Shown piece after piece: positions 1-9,510 of a DNA stretch of 64,000 nt. The stretch's first letter is position 1, and every line of letters starts with the position of its first letter. A program made the translations under genes and the position numbers. The stretch lies in NCBI RefSeq assembly GCF_022605525.1, contig NZ_JAKQYJ010000001.1, positions 744,001 through 808,000 of the forward strand, in the 5' to 3' direction. Under the pieces are notes generated by a model. The model did no database searches. It had not been told where the DNA came from and saw only the letters and a list, made by a program, of their open reading frames with translations. The DNA comes from Porphyrobacter sp. GA68. GTDB taxonomy: Bacteria; Pseudomonadota; Alphaproteobacteria; Sphingomonadales; Sphingomonadaceae.

Positions 1-250
1 ATTCGACGAAGTCGACGGTGCTTCCCGCAACGAGGTCGAGGCTGACGGGATCCACCACCAGCCGCACCCCATCCGTCTCGCTTACCATGTCATCCGGCTC
101 CACCGTGTCGGCAAGGCCAAAGCGGTACTGGAAACCCGAGCAGCCGCCGCCTTCCACCGACAGGCGCAGCAGTGGCGCCTTCGCCTGCCGCTGCGCGATA
201 TGCGCGACGCGAGCAGCAGCGGCGGGAGAAAGAGTCAATGGATCAGCCAT
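1..250 (-). CDS. HesB/IscA/ErpA-family iron-sulfur carrier (C-terminus outside window)
   Basis: A-type iron-sulfur carrier that receives an Fe-S cluster from the scaffold and passes it to apo-proteins in the cytoplasm. The visible part begins [19 protein letters not shown] and contains the family's first cysteine region, [11 protein letters not shown], followed by the strand-rich core ([20 protein letters not shown]). The C-terminal CGCG-type cysteine pair that completes the cluster site would lie beyond base 1. An in-frame ATG two codons upstream (position 256) could also be the start. ErpA, IscA or SufA cannot be told apart from this fragment. Confidence 0.9.
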   Translation of the reverse strand, partial: MADPLTLSPAAAARVAHIAQRQAKAPLLRLSVEGGGCSGFQYRFGLADTVEPDDMVSETDGVRLVVDPVSLDLVAGSTVDFVE

Positions 251-281
251 GCGCATAATTTAGGCATGCAAGACGCGACAC

Positions 282-713
282 TCAAGCGGTGCGGATATAC
301 TGCCGCATCTGTTCCGCCTCGCGCAGGGCCATGTCGATCTTGGCTTTGACCAGATCGCCGATGGATACAAAGCCCAGCATCTGACCACCTTCGACAACCG
401 GCAGGTGGCGGATGCGGCGGCGGGTCATCAGCTCCAGTGCGTCGTCAATGCTGGTGGCGCGCTCCACCGTGATCGCGGGGGCCGTCATCACCTCTGTCAC
501 CAACCGCTCGAGGCACGCCGCACCCTCTTCGCGCAGCCGGTAGATGATGTCACGTTCCGACAGGATGCCGGCAACATCACCTCCCTGCATCACCGGAAGT
601 GCGCCGATGCGACGCGCAGCAAGGCACTCCACAGCGTCTGACAGGCGCGCGTCGGCGTCGCAGGTGATGATGGCGGCAGGGTCGCGGCCTGATATGATAC
701 GGCCAATGGTCAT
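282..713 (-). CDS. CBS-domain pair protein
   Basis: A 143-residue protein made almost only of two CBS repeats, beginning MTIGRIISGRDPAAIITCDA. Repeat 1 carries GALPVMQGGDVAGILSERDI and repeat 2 carries RHLPVVEGGQMLGFVSIGDLVK, the usual 'LPV..G...G..S..D' signature. Such stand-alone CBS pairs bind adenosine nucleotides and modulate partner proteins. No partner domain is present, so the target is unknown. The reading frame stays open further upstream, but the homologous part and the ATG at 713 support the short form. It ends with a charged helix (KAKIDMALREAEQMRQYIRTA). Confidence 0.9.
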   Translation of the reverse strand: MTIGRIISGRDPAAIITCDADARLSDAVECLAARRIGALPVMQGGDVAGILSERDIIYRLREEGAACLERLVTEVMTAPAITVERATSIDDALELMTRRRIRHLPVVEGGQMLGFVSIGDLVKAKIDMALREAEQMRQYIRTA

Positions 714-837
714 CGGTCGTGCTCCCTTTGCCGAGGACGGACAGGCAGTGTGACACAGCTTGGCGAAGTTGACCATTCCCCAAGCTGCGACCTTCACGGG
801 ATTGCAACTGCCCGCCCGATCGCCCACATCGCGCGCC

Positions 838-1155
838 ATGGTAAAGCCCAGCCCGCTCGACGACGCCCACACCGCCAGCCATGCCTGGCGAAGGTTCCGG
901 CGGCTGATGAAGTGGCTCGCTGCCGCAGCGACCGGCATCATCGCAGTCGCCTTTGCGCTGGTATGGTGGAGCGGCGAGCCGGTCTCCTACCACTTCTACA
1001 TCGCTCTCGCGCTTGGCCTGGGACTGACCTTCATGCTGACGGGCGCGCTGATGAGCCTGGTATTCCTGTCCAGCGGCACCGGCCATGACGAAGCGATCGA
1101 GGATCCGCTGGACGAGCGGCAACGGCGCCGGCCAGCTAGCCGCTGGCAGGATTGA
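838..1155 (+). CDS. Small two-helix inner-membrane protein
   Basis: A 105-residue protein starting [15 protein letters not shown]. Two hydrophobic segments follow a basic stretch ([10 protein letters not shown]): about residues 26-44 ([18 protein letters not shown]) and 55-78 ([25 protein letters not shown]). A polar, charged tail follows ([22 protein letters not shown]). It looks like a conserved hypothetical sphingomonad membrane protein, but I do not recognise a named family. Its 3' end overlaps the convergent ferredoxin gene by about 20 bases. Confidence 0.7.
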   Translation: MVKPSPLDDAHTASHAWRRFRRLMKWLAAAATGIIAVAFALVWWSGEPVSYHFYIALALGLGLTFMLTGALMSLVFLSSGTGHDEAIEDPLDERQRRRPASRWQD

Positions 1156-1540
1156 GGCGATATTCCGCCACCGGGCGTCCGCCGATCAGATGCTCCTGAA
1201 TGATGCGTTCCAGTGCCGCGGGATGGCACGAGTGATACCATATATTGTCGGGCCAGACGACCGCGATCGGCCCGGCTTCGCAGATCTGCAGGCAGTCGGC
1301 TTTGGTGCGGGCGATCCCGCCACGCCGCTTCACAGTGTCCTCGTCAAGCTCCCGCGGCCCGGTCAGCCTGAGTTCCTTCAGGCGCTTTTTCAGGTAGCTC
1401 CAGGCTTCCTTGCCGTCCTCGCGCGAGCAGCACTTCTGCTTTTCCGAGATCGCGCAAAGGAAGATGTGCCGCTCGGCCTCTGCGCCGCCGCATTTGGCCA
1501 GAGCGCGCTGTGCCTTGTGGATCGCACCTGACCCGATCAC
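1136..1540 (-). CDS. (2Fe-2S) thioredoxin-like ferredoxin domain protein
   Basis: A protein of about 134 residues with the cysteine pattern of thioredoxin-like [2Fe-2S] ferredoxins. There is an early cysteine region ([14 protein letters not shown]) and a late pair in [27 protein letters not shown]. The motif C-L-Q-I-C-E-x-G-P is typical of stand-alone (2Fe-2S) ferredoxin proteins and NuoE-like folds. I chose GTG at 1540 because it overlaps the TGA of the upstream S9 peptidase as GTGA, which implies translational coupling. The frame is also open to an ATG at 1567. The electron partner is unknown. Confidence 0.8.
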   Translation of the reverse strand: MIGSGAIHKAQRALAKCGGAEAERHIFLCAISEKQKCCSREDGKEAWSYLKKRLKELRLTGPRELDEDTVKRRGGIARTKADCLQICEAGPIAVVWPDNIWYHSCHPAALERIIQEHLIGGRPVAEYRLNPASG

Positions 1541-3645
1541 TGCTCCGCGCCGCCCCGCTTCAGCCACCGGTCGAGCCAGGCAAACACTTCATTGTGCCAT
1601 CGTAGCGAATTGGCCGCGCCCAGTACCCAGTGGTTTTCTGAGGGAAATACCAGCAGCCTGCCCGGCACGTTCTGATCGGTAAGGGCGGTGTAGGCGCCAA
1701 GACCCTGCGTATAGGGGACGCGGAAATCGCGTTCGCCGATCACCACCAGCATCGGCGTGCGCCACTGGGTGACGTAGTTCACCGGGTTCCACCGCTCATA
1801 CAGTTCGCGGTTTTCCTGGTATCCGCCGCCAAAGTCCCACCGGGGAAACCATTGCTCTTCCGTCGCGTAATAGAACGCCCGGGTGTCGAACAGGCCGTTG
1901 TGATTGACCAGGCAATCGAACCGGTCCGGCCACCTGCCGGCAATCCAGTTGACCATGTAACCGCCATAGGACGCGCCCATTGCGCAGGCCCGCTCGCCGT
2001 CGATCTGGGGATCAAGGGCGAGGGCGGCGGCCAGCCCTTTCTGCAGATCCTCCAGCGGCTTGCCACCCCAGTCCCGGTTGATGGCGTCGACGAAGTCCTG
2101 ACCATAGCCGGTTGAACCGTGGAAATCGACCGAGATGACCGCATAGCCCTGGCTGGCCAGAACGCGCGGATTCCAGCGGGTTGACCAGGCGTCGTTGAAC
2201 GAGCCCTGCGGCCCACCGTGGATGTAGAGAATGGCCGGCAGACGCTCGGTTACGCCCTCCGGCTTGGTGATCTGGCCCCACACTTGGGCACCGCCGGCGC
2301 CCGCGAAGCTGAAGCGCCGCGTGGCGACCGGGGCCAGCTGCGCAATGCGCTCGCTCGCCACCCGCGTCAGTTGCCGTGCCTGGCGCGCGTCGGAGAGGTA
2401 GAGTTCAGCCGGGGCGGCAATGGAATCGCGAGTGAACAGCAGGCGACCGCCGCTCAGCGGAGTGACGTTGCCGAGATGCGCTTCGTTGCCGGGCAGCAGG
2501 TCCAGCCGCTCTGCCCGGCCAGTACGTATATCGATACGGAAAGCGGGCGTATCGAGCACATCCTGCGCCGTCGCGATGAGGTGTCGGCTGTCGGGCGTCC
2601 AAGCGAGAGAGCCGAAGCTGCGATCGAAACCCTGTGTCAGCGCGCGCACTTGTCCGCTGCGCAGGTCGCGCAGCTGGATCACCTGGCGATCCGATTCATA
2701 CCCCGGCCGGGCCATGGCGAGATAGGCGAGCCAGCGTCCGTCGGGTGAGGGGGTGGGCAGGGTGTCTGCCGCTTCGTTCGCCTCGGTCAGATTGCGGGGC
2801 GCGCCGCCATCCAGCGACGACCGCCAGATGTCGAGATTGGTAGAGCGGGGCTCGTCAGCATCTGCCTGCCGGGCGACGAAGAACACCGCATTGCCATCGT
2901 GTGCCCAGGCGACGTCCTCGCTTCCGCCAAAGGGCCGGGTGGGCGTGTTGCCGGTCAAGGTGCCTGCGGGTCCGTCAAGAGGCACGCCGGCGCCGTTGAC
3001 CCGCCCGTCGACCAGCGGGAACACGAACACGCGCGACATTTCGCCCGGCGTCAGCCAGGTGTCCCAGTGCCGGTAAAAGCCGTCGGCTATGTCATAGACC
3101 CGTGCCTCTCCCACTTCGGGAGCAGCGGTCGGCCGGCCGCCGCAATCGAAGTCGCTGCAATCGCGGGGCAGGGCGCGCCACACGGCGAGGCGATTGCCGG
3201 CCGGCGCCACGGCAAAGCCGTCGACCGCGCTGGCAAACTGCGTGACCTGTTCAAGCCTGCTGACCTGCCCATCGGGTGCAACGGACGCCCGCCACACCTG
3301 GGCAACCGCTGCGCCGCCGGTCGCCGGTGCACCGCTGGCAAGGAAGTACAGCATTCCGTCCTGACCAAACGCGGCGCTGTTCGCGCCATCGGGCAGCGCA
3401 ACGCGCACGGGGGACGCGGCGTTACCGGCGAGGGGAAGGAGGTAATGGGTGGTGCTGCGCCTGAGATTCTGCGGGTCGGTGGTGGTGACGCCATATACCG
3501 TGGCGCGCCCGTCCGGTGACACGACAGGGGTGCCGAGGCGCGGCATGGTGACGAGATCTTCCGCCGTCATGGCGGGGCGATCTTGTGCCTGCAGGGGCGT
3601 GGAAGCGAGCAGCGTGGCGGCAAACGCGAGAAGAGCTGTTTTCAT
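1537..3645 (-). CDS. Secreted S9-family peptidase (prolyl oligopeptidase/acylaminoacyl-peptidase type)
   Basis: 702 residues with an N-terminal signal peptide ([21 protein letters not shown]). The N-terminal half is a beta-propeller-like region with repeats such as '[10 protein letters not shown]' and '[14 protein letters not shown]'. The C-terminal alpha/beta hydrolase has the nucleophile motif GASYGGY (Ser near residue 559), HGGPQG before it, and the late acid and histidine in [13 protein letters not shown] and SENHWV. It probably trims peptides in the periplasm. It is the leading gene of a two-gene unit with the ferredoxin-like protein (GTGA overlap). Confidence 0.92.
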   Translation of the reverse strand: MKTALLAFAATLLASTPLQAQDRPAMTAEDLVTMPRLGTPVVSPDGRATVYGVTTTDPQNLRRSTTHYLLPLAGNAASPVRVALPDGANSAAFGQDGMLYFLASGAPATGGAAVAQVWRASVAPDGQVSRLEQVTQFASAVDGFAVAPAGNRLAVWRALPRDCSDFDCGGRPTAAPEVGEARVYDIADGFYRHWDTWLTPGEMSRVFVFPLVDGRVNGAGVPLDGPAGTLTGNTPTRPFGGSEDVAWAHDGNAVFFVARQADADEPRSTNLDIWRSSLDGGAPRNLTEANEAADTLPTPSPDGRWLAYLAMARPGYESDRQVIQLRDLRSGQVRALTQGFDRSFGSLAWTPDSRHLIATAQDVLDTPAFRIDIRTGRAERLDLLPGNEAHLGNVTPLSGGRLLFTRDSIAAPAELYLSDARQARQLTRVASERIAQLAPVATRRFSFAGAGGAQVWGQITKPEGVTERLPAILYIHGGPQGSFNDAWSTRWNPRVLASQGYAVISVDFHGSTGYGQDFVDAINRDWGGKPLEDLQKGLAAALALDPQIDGERACAMGASYGGYMVNWIAGRWPDRFDCLVNHNGLFDTRAFYYATEEQWFPRWDFGGGYQENRELYERWNPVNYVTQWRTPMLVVIGERDFRVPYTQGLGAYTALTDQNVPGRLLVFPSENHWVLGAANSLRWHNEVFAWLDRWLKRGGAEQ

Positions 3646-3685
3646 GCGCTTTGTCCTATCGCGCCGCCGCGGGAATAGGAAGCGC

Positions 3686-4315
3686 CTAGCGTCCGATGCC
3701 GATGATGCGTCTTATTTCTGCCTGCACCAGCCGTTCGACCAGCGGAGGGAGGTTTGTGTCCAGCCATTCCGCCAGCATCGGGCGCAGCAGGTCGCGGGTG
3801 ATCTCATCCAGCGGTCGTTCGCCAGTGCCACTGTTCTGTGAACGCGTCAGGGCGCTGAGCACCGACAGCGCGGCCAGTGTTTCGCGCGTGGCCGCAGCGG
3901 TCTGCGTGCTGGCGAGCGGTTCCGTGCTCCCATGCGTGTCGGGCTCGTGCTCCTGCCCGCCGCCTGGAGCAGGGAGAGCGGCCTCTTGCGGCGCCTCAGC
4001 CTCGGCCTCGGCCCAGCCGTATTCGACGAGGTCGTCGTCGTACTCGCCCGCCAGCGGAATTGCCGCAGCATCGTCCTGCACCGCACTGTAGGGGGGAGGG
4101 GTGACGATCTCGTCCTCCTCAAGGTCCAGCACCTCGGCTGCTTCCTCCGGGTCCACCGGCTCGGTTCTGTGGTCGTCGCCGGCCGCGTCACGCGGTGAGC
4201 GGGTCGGATCAGCCGCCACGCCGCGCACCTCTCCGGTCCGCTCGTTTTCGCGGGCAATCACTTTCTTGATCCGGTCGAGAAGGAGTTCCACCGATGGTTC
4301 GCCCGGCTGATGCAT
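3686..4315 (-). CDS. popZ: PopZ (DUF2497) polar organizing protein
   Basis: A 209-residue protein with the PopZ layout. There is a short conserved N-terminal helix (PSVELLLDRIKKVIARENE), a long acidic, proline-rich disordered linker of about 100 residues (many E/D/P/A), and a C-terminal helical oligomerisation region (LDEITRDLLRPMLAEWLDTNLPPLVERLVQAEIRRI). In Caulobacter the PopZ scaffold forms a cell-pole microdomain and anchors ParB-parS and signalling proteins. The gene lies downstream of the TolC-type gene on the same strand, a common sphingomonad arrangement. Confidence 0.9.
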   Translation of the reverse strand: MHQPGEPSVELLLDRIKKVIARENERTGEVRGVAADPTRSPRDAAGDDHRTEPVDPEEAAEVLDLEEDEIVTPPPYSAVQDDAAAIPLAGEYDDDLVEYGWAEAEAEAPQEAALPAPGGGQEHEPDTHGSTEPLASTQTAAATRETLAALSVLSALTRSQNSGTGERPLDEITRDLLRPMLAEWLDTNLPPLVERLVQAEIRRIIGIGR

Positions 4316-4353
4316 GGTTCTGCTTTGCCCCTGATTATTGCTTGGCGGGGTGC

Positions 4354-5871
4354 TTATAACCTGCCGGGACCAAGATCGCCAATCTCGTCAACTTCTGCCT
4401 GTCCGCTGTCCAGCGGTCCGATCGGCCGGACCGAAGCATCGGCCGGCGGAACGTCAAGCGTCCGGGTCGCCTCCGTCACCGGATCGGGATCGCGGCTCCA
4501 GTCGAACCAGCGGCCCTGCACACGGTCATAATTGATCGCAGGGTCATACAGCGGGCCGTCGTCCTCCAGCCCGAGGTCGCGAGCTTCGGCCCGCCCCATC
4601 GCCGCCAGGAGGGAGAAACCCGCAACATATGCGTTGCGCTGGGCCGCCACGAGCTGGACGCGCGCGTTGAGCAATTCTCGCTCCGCATCGAGGATGTCGA
4701 GCACCGTCCGGTTACCGACGGTGTTTTCCGCCCGCACCCCTTCCAGGCTGAGCGCGGCCGCTCCCACCGCGCCTTCCGAGGCATCGATGATGGCCAGCGC
4801 GGCGCGATAGCTCGCCCAGGCGGAGCGGGCCTGCGCAATGATCGAGCGTTCGATTTCCACCACCTGCTCCAGCGCGGCGGATGCGCGGGCTTGCGCCTGG
4901 CGCTGCTGCGCCGCCGGACGTCCGCCTTGGAATAGCGGGACGGAAAGCTGCACACCGGCCTGCAAGCCGTCGGACGCCTGCGGCACGGCCACGCCGTTGG
5001 CGCCGCCCAGCGTGCCGAGAAAATTCTGGTAGCTGTAACCGGTGATCACCGACACCTGTGGAAGTCGCCCGGCGCCCGCGACGCGGATGTCGATTTCGCT
5101 CGCCTGCGCCCGTTCGCGTGCGGCGATGAGGTCCGGGTTGTTCTGCAAAGCGATAGTCACCGCGTCCTCCGCACTGCCGGGCAGGCCGCCAAGCGGCGGG
5201 GGTGCCTCAAGATCGGTGGGTGTTTCGCCGACGATCGCGATGTAGTTTTCGCGCGAACTGATGAGATTTGCCTGCGCTGATCGCAGGTCGCTGATCGCAA
5301 CCGCCAGCCGCGCTTCGGATTGCGCTACATCGGTGCGGGTCAGGATGCCGATCTCGAAACGGTCCCGCGTTGCCTCAAGATTGGTGGTGAGCACGTCCAC
5401 CTGGTTCTGCGCCAGCGCTGCGACCGCTTCGTCGCGCAGCACATTCATGTACACCGCAACCGCCTGGGTGAACAGCGCGCTTTCCGCACCGCGCAGGTCG
5501 GCGCGACCAGCTACAACCCGTTGCTCCGCGGCGCGAACGGCGTTGCGCACGCCGCCGCCCTGATAGAGTGGCACGCTGAGGTTCACTCCGGCGTTGAGTG
5601 CCCGTTCCGGAGCGAGGAAGCTCGCCTGATCCTGGATCAGAAACTCGGTAAAGCGGCTGCTGGCTTCGACAGCCGGACGTCCGGCGGCGCGCTGGATCGG
5701 CACATTCTCGTCCACCACGCGCTGTTGCGCGCGGGCGGCAAGGATGGTCGGATTGTTCTCATAAACCTGGCGCAGCGCCTCGCGTAGAGTGTCGGCTTGC
5801 GCAGGCACCGCCAACCCCGCCATCAGCACGGCCCCAGCGAGCAGCGCCGCCTTCCCCCTCCCGCACGCCAT
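4354..5871 (-). CDS. TolC-family outer-membrane efflux channel
   Basis: About 505 residues, starting at MACGRGKAALLAGAVLMAGL with a signal peptide ending near AVPAQA. The mature protein shows the duplicated TolC structure: DTLREALRQVYENNPTILAARAQ in repeat 1 and EDAVTIALQNNPDLIAARERAQAS in repeat 2, long coiled-coil helices, and strands such as AGVNLSVPLYQGGGVRN and AGVQLSVPLFQGGRPAAQQ. It forms the trimeric exit duct for tripartite pumps or type I secretion. The start at 5871 overlaps the stop of the upstream PCMT-like gene by four bases (ATGA), so the two are translationally coupled. Confidence 0.92.
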   Translation of the reverse strand: MACGRGKAALLAGAVLMAGLAVPAQADTLREALRQVYENNPTILAARAQQRVVDENVPIQRAAGRPAVEASSRFTEFLIQDQASFLAPERALNAGVNLSVPLYQGGGVRNAVRAAEQRVVAGRADLRGAESALFTQAVAVYMNVLRDEAVAALAQNQVDVLTTNLEATRDRFEIGILTRTDVAQSEARLAVAISDLRSAQANLISSRENYIAIVGETPTDLEAPPPLGGLPGSAEDAVTIALQNNPDLIAARERAQASEIDIRVAGAGRLPQVSVITGYSYQNFLGTLGGANGVAVPQASDGLQAGVQLSVPLFQGGRPAAQQRQAQARASAALEQVVEIERSIIAQARSAWASYRAALAIIDASEGAVGAAALSLEGVRAENTVGNRTVLDILDAERELLNARVQLVAAQRNAYVAGFSLLAAMGRAEARDLGLEDDGPLYDPAINYDRVQGRWFDWSRDPDPVTEATRTLDVPPADASVRPIGPLDSGQAEVDEIGDLGPGRL

Positions 5872-6464
5872 CAGAACCGCCAGGACCTGGGCGCATCGAA
5901 GGCGGTGAGCCGGGGGATGCCCATCTCGATCACCGCCTGCCATACCAGTTCGTCGCCCACCACCCGGCCGGTCGCCAGTCGTTGCACGCCGCTGCGGATG
6001 ATCCCGCCAGCCGCACGGCCATCGGGCGCAAGTCGCGCAACCAGTGCGGCAGGAACTTCTTCCGCTGCGCCGTCGATGAGCAGCAGGGTCGCGTCTTGCG
6101 AGGACTCAGGTGGCTGCAAGGCTTCTTCCGGGGTCAGCGTCCTCAGTTCTGCCACCAGCGGTCGCACCAGTTCGGCCAGGTAGTCGGGCGCGCAAGATAC
6201 GATCAGTACCCGATCGGACGCAACCGGACGCGCCTCCTGCAACAGCGTGCCGTAGAACACCGGGGCCGCGAGGAAGCGCTCGTCCTCCAGCCGAACCGCC
6301 CGGTCGCCATAGGCGGCCACGCGCGCCGACGCCGGCACGAATGTTTCACGTGGAACATCCCGCATCCGCGCCAGCACCCAGCCGGCATTAACCCCGCTGG
6401 TGCGCAACTGACTGTTGATCATCGCTTCCCTGGCGGAGGCGAAGTCGATGGACGTTTCGGTCAT
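5871..6464 (-). CDS. Protein-L-isoaspartate O-methyltransferase-like protein, SAM motif degenerate
   Basis: About 197 residues with the N-terminal PCMT layout: SAREAMINSQLRTSGV, VPRETFVPASARVAAYGDRAV and FLAAPVFYGTLLQE correspond to the conserved start, 'VPRe.FvP' and 'is.P....ml' regions. In PCMT the next element is the SAM-binding glycine loop (E-I-G-T-G-S-G-Y type). Here the equivalent reads VLIVSCAPDYLAELV, with no GxGxG. Activity as a methyltransferase is therefore doubtful. It is the first gene of a coupled pair with the TolC channel. The start could be ATG 6464 or ATG 6473; neither has a strong ribosome site. Confidence 0.8.
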   Translation of the reverse strand: MTETSIDFASAREAMINSQLRTSGVNAGWVLARMRDVPRETFVPASARVAAYGDRAVRLEDERFLAAPVFYGTLLQEARPVASDRVLIVSCAPDYLAELVRPLVAELRTLTPEEALQPPESSQDATLLLIDGAAEEVPAALVARLAPDGRAAGGIIRSGVQRLATGRVVGDELVWQAVIEMGIPRLTAFDAPRSWRF

Positions 6465-6682
6465 GATTTGCATCGGTTCTGCTATTTTCCCAACTGCGCG
6501 CGCTGCCTTACGGCGGCGGAGGCCCGGTGCCAAGCCTTGCCGACCCGCCGTAGAGCTGGCGGCCCCGGATCTATAGGAGGCGACGCTCTTGGTCAGCAGG
6601 GTTCCGCCGCGATTTCGACCAAGCGGCGATATCGCCCGATGATCGGCAAGCATCGGAGCGCGATTGGCTGTATGCCGTCGAA

Positions 6683-7897
6683 GTGACTTCCGCCCCGCTC
6701 TCCCAGCCTGCCGAGCGTCTCCGGTTCCGGACTGTTGCCGCATCCATCGTCGGCGCATGGCTGGCGTACTTCCTCCTCCTCTCCCTCCGCAGTGCGCTCG
6801 TGCTGCCCGTGCTCCAGAGCGAGCTGATCTGGCGCCGGGGCGTGGTCTGCCTCGCCGGGGCGGCCATCACCCTGCTGCTGTGGCAGTGTCTGGCCTGGGT
6901 GGCGCAGCGCTCGCTCGGCACCAAGATTGTGGTGGCGCTGCTCGCCGCGATGCCAGCGGCCCTGCTGACGGCACAGGTCAATGTCATGCTGTTCAAACCG
7001 CTTGAGAGCCGTATCGAGCAGCAGATCGGGCGCGAACGTGGCTTTGCCTATCGCCGCGACGCAGCGGGCAATCTGCTGCTCGACCTGCCGCGCGGGCCGG
7101 CAGGGCAGACAGGTGCCGCCGCTGATCGGCCGCCCAGCATCCTTATCGCGCCCGCACCAACCCAGCTGGACCGCTGGCGGTTGACGTTCGAGGTGGCGCT
7201 CAGCACCTACTTCCTGCTGCTTGCCTGGTCGGCCATTTACCTCGCATTACAGGCCGGCGTACAGGCGCGGGTGGCCGAACGGCGGGCGGGCGAATTCGCG
7301 CGGGCCGCCAACGCGGCGGAGCTGCGCTCGCTGCGTTACCAGATCAATCCGCATTTCCTGTTCAACACCCTCAATTCCCTGTCCGCCCTGGTGATCACCA
7401 AGCGAACCGCGGATGCCGAGGAAATGATCCACAACATATCGCATTTCTATCGCCAGAGCCTTGCAGGTGACCGATCGGGCGATGTGCCGCTGGCGGACGA
7501 GTTCGCCCTGCAACAGCTGTATCTGGAGATCGAAAAGGTCCGGTTCCCGCGCCGCTTGCGCACGCGCATAGACCTGCCCGCCGAACTTGCAGGCGTGCAG
7601 GTGCCCGGCATGATCCTGCAACCGCTGGTGGAAAATTCGGTCAAATACGCGGTCGCCACCAGCAGCCGCCCGGTCACGATCGTGCTGACCGCGCGCGCCG
7701 AGGATGGCTGGCTCATCCTCAGCGTCGGCGATGACGGACCGGGAGCAGCGGATGTGAAGGCCGGCGGGCTGGGCATCGGCCTTGCCAATGTGCGCGACCG
7801 TCTGCTGGTCAGGTTTGGACCGGACGCACAAGTCACAACCGGTTCAGCCGGAACAGGTTTTCAGACCGAACTGAGGATCCCGCTGGAGGATGCATGA
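6683..7897 (+). CDS. LytS-type sensor histidine kinase (His_kinase family)
   Basis: 404 residues with a GTG start. The N-terminal region has several membrane helices (about residues 15-110 and another near 170-195) separated by a roughly 60-residue loop. The cytoplasmic part has the His_kinase phospho-acceptor motif RYQINPHFLFNTLNSLSALV (near residues 216-236). An ATPase domain follows, with N-box LQPLVENSVKYAV and glycine boxes VGDDGPG and GLGIGLANVRDRL. This is the LytS/YehU/AlgZ type. It overlaps the response regulator gene by four bases (ATGA), so kinase and regulator are a coupled pair. The stimulus is not visible. Confidence 0.93.
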   Translation: MTSAPLSQPAERLRFRTVAASIVGAWLAYFLLLSLRSALVLPVLQSELIWRRGVVCLAGAAITLLLWQCLAWVAQRSLGTKIVVALLAAMPAALLTAQVNVMLFKPLESRIEQQIGRERGFAYRRDAAGNLLLDLPRGPAGQTGAAADRPPSILIAPAPTQLDRWRLTFEVALSTYFLLLAWSAIYLALQAGVQARVAERRAGEFARAANAAELRSLRYQINPHFLFNTLNSLSALVITKRTADAEEMIHNISHFYRQSLAGDRSGDVPLADEFALQQLYLEIEKVRFPRRLRTRIDLPAELAGVQVPGMILQPLVENSVKYAVATSSRPVTIVLTARAEDGWLILSVGDDGPGAADVKAGGLGIGLANVRDRLLVRFGPDAQVTTGSAGTGFQTELRIPLEDA

Positions 7898-8637
7898 ACC
7901 GCCCTGCCGAGCCTGACACCCTGCGCACCCTGATCGTCGATGACGAGCCGCTGGCGGTTGAACGGATGCAGGTAATCTGCGCCGGGATCGACAGCTTGCG
8001 CGTGGTGGGCACGGCCAGCGACGGAGCGGCGGCCCTGCGGCTGGTGAAAGCCTTGCAGCCCGATCTGGTTCTGCTCGACATGACCATGCCCGAAGCAGAC
8101 GGGCTAACGGTGGCGCGGGAGCTTGCGCGCATGGGTCGGCGCACGGCCGTGATCTTCGTCACCGCGCACGAGGAATTCGCGGTGGAGGCGTTCGATTTGG
8201 AAGCCGTGGATTACGTGCTGAAGCCTGTGCGCGCCGAACGCCTGGTCCGCGCGGTCGAACGCGCCTGGGAGCGAGGGAGTCGCGCGGGGACAGGTGCGAG
8301 CGGACGCTGGCTGGAGGAAATCTGGATCCCCCACCGGGCCGAACTCATCCGCGTGGCTGTTGCCGATGTGCAGCAGATCGATGCGGAACGCGATTACGTC
8401 CGCCTGCACCTGGCCGATCGCACCTATCTGATGTTGCAAACCATAGCGGGACTTGAGGAAAAGCTGGACCCGGCTGACTTCATCCGAATTCACCGCTCGA
8501 CCATTGTTCGCCGGGACCGCATCAGCGGCCTGCGCCACGACGGACTGGGAACTTGGGTAGCCGAGCTAATCGGCGGAGGTACGTTGCGGATCGGGCGCAC
8601 ATACCTACCCAGAGTTAAGGCAATGGCTGGCCGTTGA
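7894..8637 (+). CDS. LytTR-family DNA-binding response regulator
   Basis: 247 residues. The receiver domain comes first: TLIVDDEPLAVERM gives the acidic pocket, LVLLDMTMPEADG the phospho-acceptor Asp, FVTAHEEFAVEAF the conserved T/A region, and YVLKPVRAERL the Lys. A LytTR DNA-binding domain follows from about residue 150 (AVADVQQIDAERDYVRLH... FIRIHRSTIVRRDRISGL... RTYLPRVKAM). It is partner of the LytS-type kinase immediately upstream. Targets cannot be read from sequence. Confidence 0.94.
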   Translation: MNRPAEPDTLRTLIVDDEPLAVERMQVICAGIDSLRVVGTASDGAAALRLVKALQPDLVLLDMTMPEADGLTVARELARMGRRTAVIFVTAHEEFAVEAFDLEAVDYVLKPVRAERLVRAVERAWERGSRAGTGASGRWLEEIWIPHRAELIRVAVADVQQIDAERDYVRLHLADRTYLMLQTIAGLEEKLDPADFIRIHRSTIVRRDRISGLRHDGLGTWVAELIGGGTLRIGRTYLPRVKAMAGR

Positions 8638-8660
8638 ACTAGCGATACGGGCGAAAAAGC

Positions 8661-8692
8661 GGACCCCGGCCGGGACTAGAGGACCGGGGCCC
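8661..8692. terminator. GC-rich hairpin between convergent genes
   Basis: A stem formed by ACCCCGG and CCGGGG(C) around a loop of about 14 bases lies in the 72-base gap between the convergent response-regulator and UrcA genes. It could end transcription from both sides. No clear T-run follows on either strand, so this is a moderate call. Confidence 0.45.
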
Positions 8693-8709
8693 CAGTTGAC
8701 GGCTCGGGT

Positions 8710-9018
8710 CTAGCCGCCAAGCTGATCGCGCTCGATGACTACGGCGTACCGCTGCATTGCAGTGGCGCGCGCCTGCCGATAGCAGTGCGTTTCCTGTGGT
8801 TTGCGTATGCGCGAACCGGTCCTCTGATCATCGATGCCGCACACCTCACGCGCGGCGTTGGTCAGGCGGCGCTCCAGCACTTTCCGTCCTTCCGGGCTGG
8901 CGAGATCGAGGTCGCCATACTGGACGTTGATCTGCCGCATCTCTTCCGGAGCAGCGACGGCGGGCGCAACTGCCATCAACGCTGCTGTCGCGGCGGCAAG
9001 GCCAAGCAGGGTATTCAT
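8710..9018 (-). CDS. UrcA family protein (secreted, small)
   Basis: 102 residues beginning MNTLLGLAAATAALMAVAPAVAA, a signal peptide. The mature part matches the UrcA family: INVQYGDLDLASPEGRKVLERRLTNAAREVCG, then a second cysteine in THCYRQARATAM. The two cysteines probably form a disulfide. The function is unknown; the family is widespread in sphingomonads and caulobacters. The ribosome site GGGAGA lies just upstream of the ATG at 9018. Confidence 0.9.
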   Translation of the reverse strand: MNTLLGLAAATAALMAVAPAVAAPEEMRQINVQYGDLDLASPEGRKVLERRLTNAAREVCGIDDQRTGSRIRKPQETHCYRQARATAMQRYAVVIERDQLGG

Positions 9019-9184
9019 TTCACGTCTCCCATGAAGGACCGGATCGGCATCGGTCCGGTCGGTCCTGTGATGGAGCAAACCGGCGCGCCGGGCAGCAACT
9101 GGTCGACAAAGGGATGAGGCATTGGATGATTGCGGCGGCGCAGCCGACAGAATGCGCTTGGCGCTCGACCAGCGATGCGCAATC

Positions 9185-9463
9185 ATGAGGATGAGAATGG
9201 CGCTCATCATGATCTTCATCCTGGGGGTGGGCAATTTTGCACTGCATCGCGCGGTGCTGGACAGCGATCATCCGCTGATTCGCCAGCTTACCCGCGGCCG
9301 CGGCGCAAGGGGCGGCGGGATCATGCTGGCATTCGAATTCCTTCTGCTGACCGCGGCGATGATGCTGGCCGCGAATGAATGGCCCGAGGTGGCGTTCGCC
9401 TATGCGCTCTACAGCGCGCTGAACCTGGTTACCGGCTGGATGATCCTGTCGCGCCGGCTGTAG
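9185..9463 (+). CDS. Small integral membrane protein, hypothetical
   Basis: 92 residues from ATG 9185 (MRMRMALIMIFILGVGNFALHRAVL). There are three hydrophobic stretches: the N-terminal helix, GGGIMLAFEFLLLTAAMMLAA, and VAFAYALYSALNLVTGWMIL. The loop between the first two carries RQLTRGRGARGGG. No family recognised. An upstream in-frame ATG at 9122 would add a charged, unhydrophobic leader and is less likely. It precedes the lipid-kinase-like gene by 47 bases on the same strand, so co-transcription is possible. Confidence 0.65.
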   Translation: MRMRMALIMIFILGVGNFALHRAVLDSDHPLIRQLTRGRGARGGGIMLAFEFLLLTAAMMLAANEWPEVAFAYALYSALNLVTGWMILSRRL

Positions 9464-9510
9464 TTTCGCAGTTGGGGAACGGGACAGCACGCTCGCGCAT
9501 AGTTCCCGAC

